Below are positions 1 to 6,976 of a stretch of 64,000 bases of DNA, one piece after another; positions within the stretch are counted from its first letter, which is position 1, and every line of letters begins with the position of its first letter. Both the position numbers and the translations under genes were made by a program. This stretch comes from Nocardioides sp. (lineage in GTDB: Bacteria; Actinomycetota; Actinomycetes; Propionibacteriales; Nocardioidaceae): positions 1-64,000 of the forward strand of contig NZ_JASLGR010000016.1 in NCBI RefSeq assembly GCF_030150155.1. The letters are read 5' to 3'. A model generated the notes under the pieces. The model did no database searches and was not told the origin of the DNA. It worked only from the letters and a program-made list of their open reading frames with translations.

Positions 1-1
1 C

Positions 2-325
2 GGGGCGAAGATCGAGGCGATTCAGGCTGATACGCAGGGTGCTGTGTCGGCGATCAGTCGGATCAGTGGTGTGATCGCGAAGATCAACGACATTCAGACC
101 ACGATCGCTTCGGCGGTGGAGGAGCAGACCGCGACGACGAATGAGATCGCGCGGTCGGTGACGGAGGCTGCTGCGGGGGCCAATGGGATTGCTGAGGATG
201 TGACGCAGGTGGCCTCGGCTGCCGCCGACACCCGCCTGGGCGCCCACAACACGCTGCAGTCGGCGACCGAGCTCACCGGCATGGCTGACGACCTCAAGCA
301 GCTGGTCGGCCACTTCAAGCTCTGA
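2..325 (+). CDS. Methyl-accepting chemotaxis protein, C-terminal fragment
   Basis: This is the last 107 residues of a chemotaxis receptor whose beginning lies before the window. The frame is open from base 2 and ends at a TGA. The sequence is the distal helix of the cytoplasmic signalling domain: a long heptad-like helix with VEEQTATTNEIARSV, the conserved segment of MCP C-termini, followed by the alternating Ala/Ser/Gly adaptation helix. It ends with LKQLVGHFKL, a usual MCP terminus. In the intact protein this region would bind CheW and CheA and control kinase activity. The ligand-binding part cannot be seen. A strong hairpin follows directly, so the gene is the last of its transcript. Confidence 0.9.
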   Translation, partial: GAKIEAIQADTQGAVSAISRISGVIAKINDIQTTIASAVEEQTATTNEIARSVTEAAAGANGIAEDVTQVASAAADTRLGAHNTLQSATELTGMADDLKQLVGHFKL

Positions 326-358
326 GTGGACCGGCGCCGTTCTGCGGCCCGGACAACG

Positions 359-396
359 CACAAGGCGCTCGCCCCGATCGGGGCGAGCGCCTTGTG
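359..396 (+). terminator. Perfect 38-bp hairpin after the chemotaxis receptor
   Basis: A perfect inverted repeat with arms CACAAGGCGCTCGCCCC and its complement around a GATC loop starts 34 bases after the receptor stop codon. It lacks a long T-tract, as is common in high-GC actinobacteria. The next gene is convergent, so the hairpin probably ends transcription from both sides. Confidence 0.8.
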
Positions 397-433
397 CTGT
401 CGCAGTGCTGGACCTGCTGCGCGCAGATCGGTC

Positions 434-1168
434 TCAGCGGGAGAGCTCCGAGAGCAGGCTCGAGGAGCCGCCGTCGCGCTGCATCGGGACCGGGGCGCCC
501 GTCGACGTGGTCGGGGTGCCCTGCTCGCCACGGAACTTGAGAGCCAGCACGGCGGCCTGGGTGCGGTGCTGCACCCCGAGGCGCGCCAGCAGGCCGGTGA
601 CGTGGTTCTTGACCGTCTTCTCGGCCAGGAAGAGCCGCTCGGCGATCTGGCGGTTGGTCAGACCCTCGGCGATCAGGAAGAGGATCTTCGACTGCTGCGG
701 CGTGAGGTCGGCCATCAGGTCGAGGGTGCGGCGGTGGAACTGCACCTGCTGCACCACCCGGGCCGCGACGGCGGGGTCGATCAGGCTGTGGCCCGAGGCG
801 ACCAGCCGCACGCCGCTGATCAGGGAGTTGCCCTCGATCTGCTTGAGCACGAAGCCGGCGGCACCGGCCAGGATCGCCGCGGAGATGGCGTTGTCGTCGT
901 CGTACGACGTCAGGATCAGCGCCTTGATCTCCGGGTCGGCGGCGCGCACCTCACGGCACACGTCGATGCCCGACCCGTCAGGGAGACTGGCGTCGAGGAC
1001 GCAGACATCGGGGCGCGCAGCCAGGATGGCGGCAGCGGTGCCGGTCGCCATGCCGGCCTCGCCGACGACCTCGATGTCTCCCTCAGACTCGAGCAGGCTC
1101 TTGACCCCACGGCGGACGATTTCATGGTCGTCCACGAGAAACACGCGGACGTTCCCTCCCTGTGACAT
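434..1168 (-). CDS. NarL/LuxR-family response regulator, DosR/DevR-like
   Basis: A 244-residue two-component response regulator. The N-terminal receiver has the acidic pair DD at residues 13-14, the phospho-acceptor Asp59 in VLDASLPDG, Thr87 in ILTSY and Lys109. The C-terminal LuxR helix-turn-helix (about residues 155-215) carries EGLTNRQIAERLFLAEKTVKN. These signatures follow mycobacterial DosR/DevR, the hypoxia/NO/CO dormancy regulator, very closely, including the EKTVKN recognition helix. A longer frame opens at base 1252. I chose the ATG at 1168 because the receiver starts just after it and family members start there. No histidine kinase lies within the window, so the partner is unknown. 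A candidate DosR-type box lies just upstream (1185-1204), which would allow autoregulation. Confidence 0.88.
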   Translation of the reverse strand: MSQGGNVRVFLVDDHEIVRRGVKSLLESEGDIEVVGEAGMATGTAAAILAARPDVCVLDASLPDGSGIDVCREVRAADPEIKALILTSYDDDNAISAAILAGAAGFVLKQIEGNSLISGVRLVASGHSLIDPAVAARVVQQVQFHRRTLDLMADLTPQQSKILFLIAEGLTNRQIAERLFLAEKTVKNHVTGLLARLGVQHRTQAAVLALKFRGEQGTPTTSTGAPVPMQRDGGSSSLLSELSR

Positions 1169-1184
1169 GTCTAGATCATCGGCA

Positions 1185-1204
1185 CTCGGGACGAAAGTCG
1201 CAGC
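1185..1204 (-). promoter_or_regulatory. Candidate DosR-type binding box
   Basis: The stretch CTCGGGACGAAAGTCGCAGC matches 14 of 20 positions of the mycobacterial DosR consensus TTSGGGACTWWAGTCCCSAA, including the central GGGAC and AAGTC halves. It lies 16 bases upstream of the response regulator start codon, a plausible place for autoregulation. The match is imperfect and no binding data exist. Confidence 0.35.
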
Positions 1205-1355
1205 ATTTCCGAGGTTCTCACCGTGAAAATGATGCGGTCGGCCGCTCATCACCCCCGGGTGATAGCCCAGATGGACTAGTCATCTCCGGCCATCCCCAGG
1301 GAGTGGGCCGGTCCGGGGGAGCCTGCGGGCCGGTCGGGGAGCCCTGGGGTGGAGG

Positions 1356-1703
1356 CTAGGTGGCGCGGAGCACCCGGTCGCGGCCCTCGCCGGTCCGGGT
1401 CGGCACGGCGGCCACCGGGGTGGTCAGCCCGCGCAGCAGGTCGACCACGTCGCCGGTGCTGAGCGGCACGCCGGCCAGCGGCTGGGGGACCGTCGAGGAG
1501 GTGCCGAGCTCGAGCCGGTAGAGGGTGTCGGTCAGCTCGAAGTCGATGTCGCGGACCGTCGCGGTCCACCGGGTCGCGCCGTCGCGGACCTCGACCCGCT
1601 CACCGGGCTCCAGGCCGCGGGTCAGCGGGGTCTGGGTATGGCGGACCAGCAGCGAGCGGGTGCGACGGGTGAACGCACTGATCGTGAGCTCCAGCGTCTC
1701 CAT
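1356..1703 (-). CDS. Conserved hypothetical protein, 115 aa
   Basis: A small soluble protein with no signal peptide or membrane helix. The start at 1703 has a good Shine-Dalgarno (GAGGAGAG) a few bases upstream. The sequence is rich in Thr, Arg and Val and alternates polar and hydrophobic residues (RVEVRDGATRWTATVRDIDFEL), suggesting a small beta-rich fold. I do not recognise the family. The same reading frame stays open far upstream, across the tRNA and antisense to the LCP gene, but that part is a high-GC shadow. Only the segment after the ribosome binding site is believable. It faces away from the tRNA-Arg gene, and no function can be inferred from its neighbours. Confidence 0.6.
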   Translation of the reverse strand: METLELTISAFTRRTRSLLVRHTQTPLTRGLEPGERVEVRDGATRWTATVRDIDFELTDTLYRLELGTSSTVPQPLAGVPLSTGDVVDLLRGLTTPVAAVPTRTGEGRDRVLRAT

Positions 1704-1844
1704 CGTCTCTCCTCTCGTGCCGGGGTTCGACGCCTGACCTACCCACTGGCCGGGGCCGTAAACCTCGGCCGCCACAATGAGGACGATGGTCCCGGGGGTG
1801 CGGATTCGAAGTCGGCAGGCATGTGCGGGAGGATGGCGCACGCC

Positions 1845-1917
1845 GCCCTCGTAGCTCAGGGGATAGAGCGTCGGTTTCCTAAACCGTGCGTCGCAGGTTC
1901 GAATCCTGCCGGGGGCA
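1845..1917 (+). tRNA. tRNA-Arg (anticodon CCT)
   Basis: A complete 73-nt cloverleaf. The acceptor stem GCCCTCG pairs with CGGGGGC (one G-U), the anticodon loop is TTCCTAA with anticodon CCT, and the T arm is GCAGG-TTCGAAT-CCTGC. The discriminator is A, and the CCA end is not encoded. It decodes AGG, a rare codon in such a GC-rich genome. It stands alone, 41 bases before the LCP gene. Confidence 0.95.
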
Positions 1918-1958
1918 CCGCTTGGACTCTTCTCAGGTCGGCACGTCACAATGTCAAG

Positions 1959-3377
1959 ATGAACGACGCATGGGACCGCGCCGACGACACGCCGGGCGAT
2001 CCCGTCGTTCCTTCCACAGACGACTCCACCCGCGAGAACCCGATCGTCCGGGCCGCCGCCGGGTACGGCGACGACGCGCCCCGTGACCCGCGTGTCGAGC
2101 GCCGCTCCTCCTCGCGTGCCGGCAGCCGCCGCGCGCACAGTGCCAAGCGGCACACGGTCGGCAAGGTGCTGCTCTCCACGCTGCTCACCCTGGCCCTGGT
2201 CTCGGCGATGTCGGTGGCGTTCTTCTACCGGCACCTCAACGGCAACCTGAACACCGTCGATATCTCCGGAGACATCCTGGAGCCGAAGCCGACAGTGCCG
2301 GCCGATGTCGGCCCCACCGGCGCGCTCAACATCCTGGTGATGGGCTCCGACACTCGCGATTGCGCCGGCTGCAACATCGACGGCATCCCCGGGGGCGACG
2401 GCGCCGACACGACGATCCTGGTGCACCTCAGTGCGGACCGGAAGACGGCGTACGGCATCTCGATCCCGCGTGACTCGCTGGTCGACCGACCCGAGTGCAA
2501 GGACAAGAAGGACAAGTCGATCATCCATCCGGCCGCCACCAACGTGATGTGGAACGCGGCCTACTCGATCGGCGGCGAGGCCTGCACGGTCGCCCAGTTC
2601 ATGCACGACACCGGGATCCCGGTCGACCACTACGTCACTGTCAACTTCGGCAGCTTCAAGAACATGGTCGACGCCATCGGCGGCGTCGAGGTCTGCGTGC
2701 CCAAGGACATCCACTCCGAGCAGTACGGCATCTTCATCAAGGCCGGCACCCGCAAGATCCAGGGCAAGGCCGCCCTGGCCTACGTCCGGGTGCGGCACGG
2801 CATCGGTGACGGCTCCGACATCGGCCGGGTCAAGCGCCAGCAGGCGTTCATCGGCGCGATGGTGAGCCAGGTGCTCTCCGCCGACACCCTGGCCAACCCG
2901 ATCAAGGTGACCAAGTTCCTCGACGCGGCGACCAAGTCGCTCACGCTCGACATGAACCTCACCGACCTGGTCAAGCTCGCGCTCCAGTTCAAGAACGTCG
3001 GCGCCGGCGGGATCAAGTTCATCACCATCCCCAACGGCCCCGCCCCCTCGGACCCGAACCGGGTCGCCTGGACCTCGGAGGCCGACGTGGTGTGGAAGCG
3101 GATCCTGCACGACAAGACCCTCCCGACCGACCTCACCGGCCAGGCCGTGATCAGCGTCGACCACCTGCCGGGCCAGTCCGAGTCGCCCAACCCGACCCCG
3201 TCGGCCACCGCATCGGACTCGCCGTCGGCCACCGCCTCGGGCAGTGCGTCCGGCAGCCCGTCGGGCTCGGCCAGCGGGTCGGCGACGAAGAGCCCGTCGG
3301 CCTCGCCCTCGTTGGAGGCCAACGGTCGTACGGCGGCCGACAACGCCGCCCTCGAAGCGGCAGGCCTGTGCACGTGA
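1959..3377 (+). CDS. LytR-CpsA-Psr (LCP) family cell-wall glycopolymer ligase
   Basis: A 472-residue type II membrane protein. It has a charged cytoplasmic tail of about 65 residues, one transmembrane helix (about 68-90) and an extracellular LCP domain (about 115-385). LCP signatures are visible: NILVMGSDTRD, ADTTILVHLSADRKTAYGIS followed by IPRDSLV, the YVTVNFGSFKNMVDAIGGV segment, and the arginines of YVRVRHGIGDGSDIGRVKRQQ. LCP enzymes move glycopolymers (in actinobacteria arabinogalactan or teichoic-type polymers) from a polyprenyl phosphate carrier to peptidoglycan. The end is a low-complexity Ser/Pro/Ala/Gly tail (about 405-450), probably a wall-spanning linker. The ATG at 1959 was chosen because the frame upstream runs through the tRNA. 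The stop codon overlaps the next start (GTGA). Confidence 0.9.
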   Translation: MNDAWDRADDTPGDPVVPSTDDSTRENPIVRAAAGYGDDAPRDPRVERRSSSRAGSRRAHSAKRHTVGKVLLSTLLTLALVSAMSVAFFYRHLNGNLNTVDISGDILEPKPTVPADVGPTGALNILVMGSDTRDCAGCNIDGIPGGDGADTTILVHLSADRKTAYGISIPRDSLVDRPECKDKKDKSIIHPAATNVMWNAAYSIGGEACTVAQFMHDTGIPVDHYVTVNFGSFKNMVDAIGGVEVCVPKDIHSEQYGIFIKAGTRKIQGKAALAYVRVRHGIGDGSDIGRVKRQQAFIGAMVSQVLSADTLANPIKVTKFLDAATKSLTLDMNLTDLVKLALQFKNVGAGGIKFITIPNGPAPSDPNRVAWTSEADVVWKRILHDKTLPTDLTGQAVISVDHLPGQSESPNPTPSATASDSPSATASGSASGSPSGSASGSATKSPSASPSLEANGRTAADNAALEAAGLCT

Positions 3378-3628
3378 GCGAACCCCACGACCCCAGCGAC
3401 ACCAACGACACCAGCCAGCCGGAGGAGTCCGACGCCCCGGCCAAGCCGGCCAAGCCGGCGAAGCCCGTCGAGCCGGAGTGGAAGCGCAAGGCCCGCCTCG
3501 CGCGGATCTTCGGCGACGCGCTGCCCGAGAGCACCCTGGACGACCGCGACGAGCCGCGCGACCAGCGTGATCGCGAGGAGGACGCCTGGCTGCGCTCCCA
3601 GGTCCCGCCGCACCACGGCAAGGTCTGA
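3374..3628 (+). CDS. Small charged hypothetical protein, 84 aa
   Basis: Starts with GTG inside the LCP stop codon (GTGA overlap), so it is translated from the same mRNA. The product is very acidic and basic and low in complexity. It has a Pro/Ala/Lys stretch (APAKPAKPAKPVEPEW) followed by a helix rich in Arg, Asp and Glu (LDDRDEPRDQRDREEDAWL). There is no signal peptide or membrane helix. Similar short charged proteins occur next to LCP genes in related actinobacteria, but I know of no assigned role. The conserved-looking part is WKRKARLARIFGDALPESTLDDR. Confidence 0.65.
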   Translation: MSEPHDPSDTNDTSQPEESDAPAKPAKPAKPVEPEWKRKARLARIFGDALPESTLDDRDEPRDQRDREEDAWLRSQVPPHHGKV

Positions 3629-3695
3629 GGCACGCCCCACCCGGGCCTGTGGATAACGTCCGACGCCTCCGGCCGGATCGGCCTAGCGTCGGGGC

Positions 3696-4187
3696 ATGGC
3701 ACCGTCTCGGGTCTCTCGTACCTCGCTGGTGCGGCGTGTGCGCCGCGTCGTCCTCGGTCATCGCCGGCTGCTGGCGGCACTGTTGAGTGCTGTCGCGGTG
3801 CTCGCCGGTCTCCAGGCGGTGCGGCCCGATCCGCCACCCGGCCCGGTGCCGACGGCGGTGGCCCGCACCCTGGGGGAGCGGCTGCTGGCTGACCATCCCG
3901 GCCTCACCCCGCTGCCGGTGCGCCTGCCCGACGCGGAGATGGCGGCCCTGCTCGAGCCAGGCGACACGGTGACGCTGCTGGCGACACCGGCGACGGGCGA
4001 GAGCACCGCCGCGCAGGTGGTGGCGAGTGGCGTCACGATCTTGCAGACCGTGCCAGAAAGTTCTCAGAATCGCGTCACGGGAGCCGCTGGGGGCCGTCTG
4101 ATCATTGTCGGGGTGACCAGAACACAGGCCTCATCCGTCACTGCAGCAGCGGTGCGGTCGGTTCTCACGTACGCGTGGGACCGTTAG
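3696..4187 (+). CDS. CpaB/RcpC-like SAF-domain protein
   Basis: A 163-residue protein. It has one N-terminal hydrophobic helix after a very basic start (RRVRRVVLGHRR, helix about 25-42), then an exported domain. The segment LPLPVRLPDAEMAALLEPGDTVTLLA-type pattern (residues about 72-97) is the RcpC/CpaB core that follows SAF domains in Flp pilus assembly proteins. Full-length CpaB proteins are longer (about 200-250 residues), and no other tad/Flp pilus genes are nearby. A general role in surface assembly is therefore an inference. In several actinobacteria such a gene sits just before mscL, as here (57-bp gap). Confidence 0.6.
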   Translation: MAPSRVSRTSLVRRVRRVVLGHRRLLAALLSAVAVLAGLQAVRPDPPPGPVPTAVARTLGERLLADHPGLTPLPVRLPDAEMAALLEPGDTVTLLATPATGESTAAQVVASGVTILQTVPESSQNRVTGAAGGRLIIVGVTRTQASSVTAAAVRSVLTYAWDR

Positions 4188-4244
4188 GGTCGGGTGTGCT
4201 CGGGGGTCACTCCGCACTCCCCACTGGACTACAGGAGTTACATC

Positions 4245-4583
4245 ATGAACGGGTTCAAGAAGTTCTTGCTCCAGGGCGACTTGGTGGCCCTGGCGACTGC
4301 CGTCATCATCGCGACCGCCTTCGGGAAGGTCGTCACCACCTTCACCAGCTGGCTGACCAGCCTCATGCCCGACAGCGCCTCCAAGGTGTTCAGCGATGCC
4401 CCCAACAGCTTCGGTGCGTTCCTGAACGCCGTCGTCGCGTTCGTGATCATCGCCGCGATCGTCTACTTCTTCGTGGTGGCGCCGTACACGAAGGCCAAGG
4501 AGCGGTTCTTCCCGGACCCGGAGCCCGGCGAGACCGAGCTCGACGTCCTCAAGGAGATCCGCAGCAGCCTCGCTGCCAAGTGA
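4245..4583 (+). CDS. mscL: Large-conductance mechanosensitive channel
   Basis: A 112-residue MscL. It starts with the amphipathic helix MNGFKKFLLQGDLV, then TM1 (about residues 13-35, containing the pore-lining ATAFGKVVTTF), a periplasmic loop, TM2 (about 62-85, VVAFVIIAAIVYFFVVAPY) and a charged cytoplasmic helix (EPGETELDVLKEIRSSL). It forms the homopentameric emergency valve that opens under high membrane tension during osmotic downshock. The ATG at 4245 fits the conserved MscL N-terminus, although the frame is open further upstream. It is slightly shorter than E. coli MscL because of a compact loop. A strong hairpin follows. Confidence 0.93.
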   Translation: MNGFKKFLLQGDLVALATAVIIATAFGKVVTTFTSWLTSLMPDSASKVFSDAPNSFGAFLNAVVAFVIIAAIVYFFVVAPYTKAKERFFPDPEPGETELDVLKEIRSSLAAK

Positions 4584-4615
4584 GCTTGCGGCTGCACACG
4601 CAGCCGACACGCACC

Positions 4616-4644
4616 AGGCCCGGACCGCTCAGCGGTCCGGGCCT
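4616..4644. terminator. Bidirectional hairpin between mscL and the FmdB-type gene
   Basis: AGGCCCGGACCGCT is followed, after one base, by its exact complement, giving a stem of at least 12 bp. It lies between two convergent genes, so it probably serves both. Confidence 0.8.
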
Positions 4645-4674
4645 GTTCGCGTCGTGGACGCCGTGTCGGGGGCT

Positions 4675-4884
4675 CTACTCGGAGGACGAGGAGCTGGACG
4701 ACGCGCTCGAACGCGAGTCGGTCCGGTAGAAGCCGCTGCCCTTGAACACCACACCCGCGGCGCTGAAGACCTTGCGCAGCTTCCCGTGGCACTGGGGGCA
4801 CTCGGTCAGCGCCGCGTCCGAGAACGACTGCACCTGCTCGAAGTCGTAGCCGCATTCCGTGCAGGCGTACTGATAAGTCGGCAC
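4675..4884 (-). CDS. FmdB-family zinc ribbon protein
   Basis: A 69-residue protein whose first 45 residues are the FmdB (CxxC_CxxC_SSSS) zinc ribbon: MPTYQYACTECGYDFE, then ECPQCHGKLRKVFSAAGVVFKGSGFY. The four cysteines (CTEC and CPQC) would bind one zinc ion. The tail is the usual Ser-rich end of actinobacterial members (SSASSSSSSSE). The GTG at 4884 was chosen because of the strong GAAGGAGAG ribosome site upstream and because the family always starts MPTY. The function is unknown; it is often called a putative regulatory protein. It commonly sits between mscL and the 5-formyltetrahydrofolate cyclo-ligase gene in actinobacteria. Confidence 0.9.
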   Translation of the reverse strand: MPTYQYACTECGYDFEQVQSFSDAALTECPQCHGKLRKVFSAAGVVFKGSGFYRTDSRSSASSSSSSSE

Positions 4885-4988
4885 GTCACTCTCCTTCGCT
4901 CTGGCACTCTCGGTTTTCGAGTGCCAAGGATACAAACATCGGGACGGCTCCGGTTATTCGCCGCCCGCCCAGCGGCACCCGCCGAGGC

Positions 4989-5573
4989 TCAGACGAAGAG
5001 CGTCACGCCGTGCGAGGTGAGCGCCCCGGTGACGGGTCGGTCGTGCTCCTCGACGGGCACCGTGAGGCCCACCTCGCTGGGGTAGAGCACGATCCAGACG
5101 TCGGTGCCGCGCGGCACCCGGGCCAGCGCCCGGTCGTAGGAGCCACCCCCGCGGCCCAGCCGCTCCCCGGCGTGCGACACGCCCAGCCCGGGCACCAGCA
5201 CCAGGTCGGCGGTGGCGATCGCGTCGGGGCCCAGGAGTGGTCCGGTGGGTTCGAGCAGCCCGCGGCTCGCCGGGACCAGGTCACCGGTGTAGACCGCCCA
5301 GTCCAGGTCGTTGTCGCGCTGGAGCACGGGCAGGATCACCCGCTTGCCAGCGGCGGCCAGAGCGTCCAGGAGCGGTCCGGTGCCGGGTTCGGCGCCGATC
5401 GACACGTAGGCGGCCACGGTCGCAGCCCGGCGTACGGCGGCAGCGCCTTGCGCCACCTCGGCGAGGGCGGCCGCGGCGTGGCGGATCTCGCCCACCGAGA
5501 GGCGCTTTCGGCCCGCCAGGATCTGGTCACGCGCCGCAGTCTTTCGAGGGTCCGGTTCCCGCAAGGTCACCAC
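4989..5573 (-). CDS. 5-formyltetrahydrofolate cyclo-ligase
   Basis: A 194-residue cytoplasmic enzyme that converts 5-formyl-THF to 5,10-methenyl-THF using ATP, recovering stored folate for one-carbon metabolism. Family motifs are present: RKRLSVGEIRHAA near the N-terminus, the folate-binding glycines of AAYVSIGAEPGTGPLL, and the ATP/Mg site PGLGVSHAGERLGRGGGSYDRAL. Length is typical. It starts with GTG and is divergent from the UGPase gene with only 20 bases between the two start codons, so at least one promoter must lie inside the neighbour's coding sequence. The same order (Rv0992c / Rv0993) occurs in mycobacteria. Confidence 0.92.
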   Translation of the reverse strand: MVTLREPDPRKTAARDQILAGRKRLSVGEIRHAAAALAEVAQGAAAVRRAATVAAYVSIGAEPGTGPLLDALAAAGKRVILPVLQRDNDLDWAVYTGDLVPASRGLLEPTGPLLGPDAIATADLVLVPGLGVSHAGERLGRGGGSYDRALARVPRGTDVWIVLYPSEVGLTVPVEEHDRPVTGALTSHGVTLFV

Positions 5574-5593
5574 TTCACCTTACGATCCCCCTT

Positions 5594-6976
5594 ATGGGTA
5601 ACGCAGGGCTGCAGAAGGCCACCGTCAAGATGCGGGAGGCTGGCGTCGACAAGGTCGCCATCGAGACCTTTGCCCACTACTACCGCCTGCTCGAGCTCGG
5701 AGAGACCGGTCTGATCCCGGAATCGTCCATCGAACCCGTCGAGATGCCGTCCTTGTCCGATGTCGAGGTCGACGACGAGACGGCGGCAGAAGCGTTGGCG
5801 AAGGTCGTCGTGATCAAGCTCAACGGTGGGCTGGGCACCTCCATGGGGATGGACAGGGCGAAGTCCCTGCTCTGTGTCCGCAAGGGCCTCTCCTTCTTGG
5901 ATGTCATCGCCCGCCAGGTGCTGCACCTGAGGGAGAAGCACCAGGTCGCCCTGCCCCTGCTGTTCATGAACTCCTTCCGCACCAGCGGCGACACGCTGGC
6001 GGCGCTGGCGCGCTACACCGACCTCCCGGTCGAGGGGCTGCCGCTGGAGTTCCTGCAGAACATGGAGCCCAAGCTCCTGCTCAGCGACCTCAGCCCGGTC
6101 ACCTGGCCCAAGGACCCCGACCAGGAGTGGTGCCCGCCCGGTCACGGCGACCTCTACACCGCGCTGCGGGGCACCGGCTTGCTCGACCAGCTGATCGACG
6201 AGGGCTTCCGCTACGTCTTCGTCTCCAACTCCGACAACCTCGGTGCGATCCCGGACCCGCGGGTGGCTGGCTGGTTCGCCCGCTCGGGAGCGCCGTTCGC
6301 GATCGAGGCCGTGCAGCGCACCGCCAGTGACCGTAAGGGCGGCCACTTCGCCCGGCGCAAGTCCGACGGCCGGATCGTGCTGCGCGAGACCGCGCAGACC
6401 GCACCCGAGGACCTGCAGGCGCTGGCCGACCTGGACCGGCACCGCTACATGAGCACCAACAACCTCTGGTTCGACCTGGTCGCGATGCGCGAGACCCTCG
6501 ACGCCCGCAGCGGCATCCTCGGCCTGCCGATGATCCGCAACGTGAAGACGGTCGACCCCGCCGACGGCACCAGCCCCAAGGTGGTGCAGGTCGAGACCGC
6601 GATGGGGGCGGCGATCGAGGTCTTCGAGGGCGCCCAGCTGATCGAGGTCGACCGGGACCGGTTCATCCCGGTGAAGACCACCAACGACCTGCTCGTGCTG
6701 CGCTCCGACGTCTACGACATGGCCGGTGACTACCGCCTGGAGCAGACCGTCGAGGAGGTGCCGTTCGTGGACCTCACCGGTCGGCACTACAAGGTCGTCG
6801 CCGAGTTCGAGAAGCGCTTCCCCGAGGGCACCCCGAGCCTGCGCAAGGCGACCTCGTTCACGATCAAGGCCGACGCCACCTTCGGTGCCGGCGTCCAGGT
6901 GATCGGCGATGTGGTGGTCGACGGAGCGGGGCCCGTCCGGGTGGCCCCGGACTCGGTACTGTCGTCTGGTGCCTGA
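5594..6976 (+). CDS. UTP-glucose-1-phosphate uridylyltransferase (UDPGP family, eukaryotic-type)
   Basis: A 460-residue enzyme that makes UDP-glucose from UTP and glucose-1-phosphate. It is not the short bacterial GalU type but the longer UDPGP fold. The nucleotide-binding loop is VVIKLNGGLGTSMGMDRAKS, followed by PLLFMNSFRTSGDTLAAL, the substrate segment CPPGHGDLYTALRGTG, VFVSNSDNLGAIPDP, and VPVKTTNDLLV-like IPVKTTNDLLVLRSDVY. UDP-glucose feeds glycogen, trehalose and cell-wall polysaccharide synthesis. The start is the ATG at 5594 (MGNAGLQKATVKM); the frame upstream runs through the divergent gene. The end overlaps moeA by 8 bases. Confidence 0.92.
   Translation: MGNAGLQKATVKMREAGVDKVAIETFAHYYRLLELGETGLIPESSIEPVEMPSLSDVEVDDETAAEALAKVVVIKLNGGLGTSMGMDRAKSLLCVRKGLSFLDVIARQVLHLREKHQVALPLLFMNSFRTSGDTLAALARYTDLPVEGLPLEFLQNMEPKLLLSDLSPVTWPKDPDQEWCPPGHGDLYTALRGTGLLDQLIDEGFRYVFVSNSDNLGAIPDPRVAGWFARSGAPFAIEAVQRTASDRKGGHFARRKSDGRIVLRETAQTAPEDLQALADLDRHRYMSTNNLWFDLVAMRETLDARSGILGLPMIRNVKTVDPADGTSPKVVQVETAMGAAIEVFEGAQLIEVDRDRFIPVKTTNDLLVLRSDVYDMAGDYRLEQTVEEVPFVDLTGRHYKVVAEFEKRFPEGTPSLRKATSFTIKADATFGAGVQVIGDVVVDGAGPVRVAPDSVLSSGA

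Noticed and set aside
1162..1359. Plus-strand 65-codon frame upstream of the response regulator
   Set aside because: No ribosome site, no recognisable sequence, covers the regulator's promoter region.
3181..3310. Tandem repeat at the end of the LCP gene
   Set aside because: Low-complexity Ser/Pro/Ala/Gly codons of a wall linker; no regular period.
1704..3896. Long minus-strand open frame (part of an 846-codon frame)
   Set aside because: It is antisense to the LCP and SAF genes and crosses a tRNA; composition is Arg/Gly/Ala-rich, typical of a high-GC shadow. Only its last 115 codons, after a ribosome site, look real.
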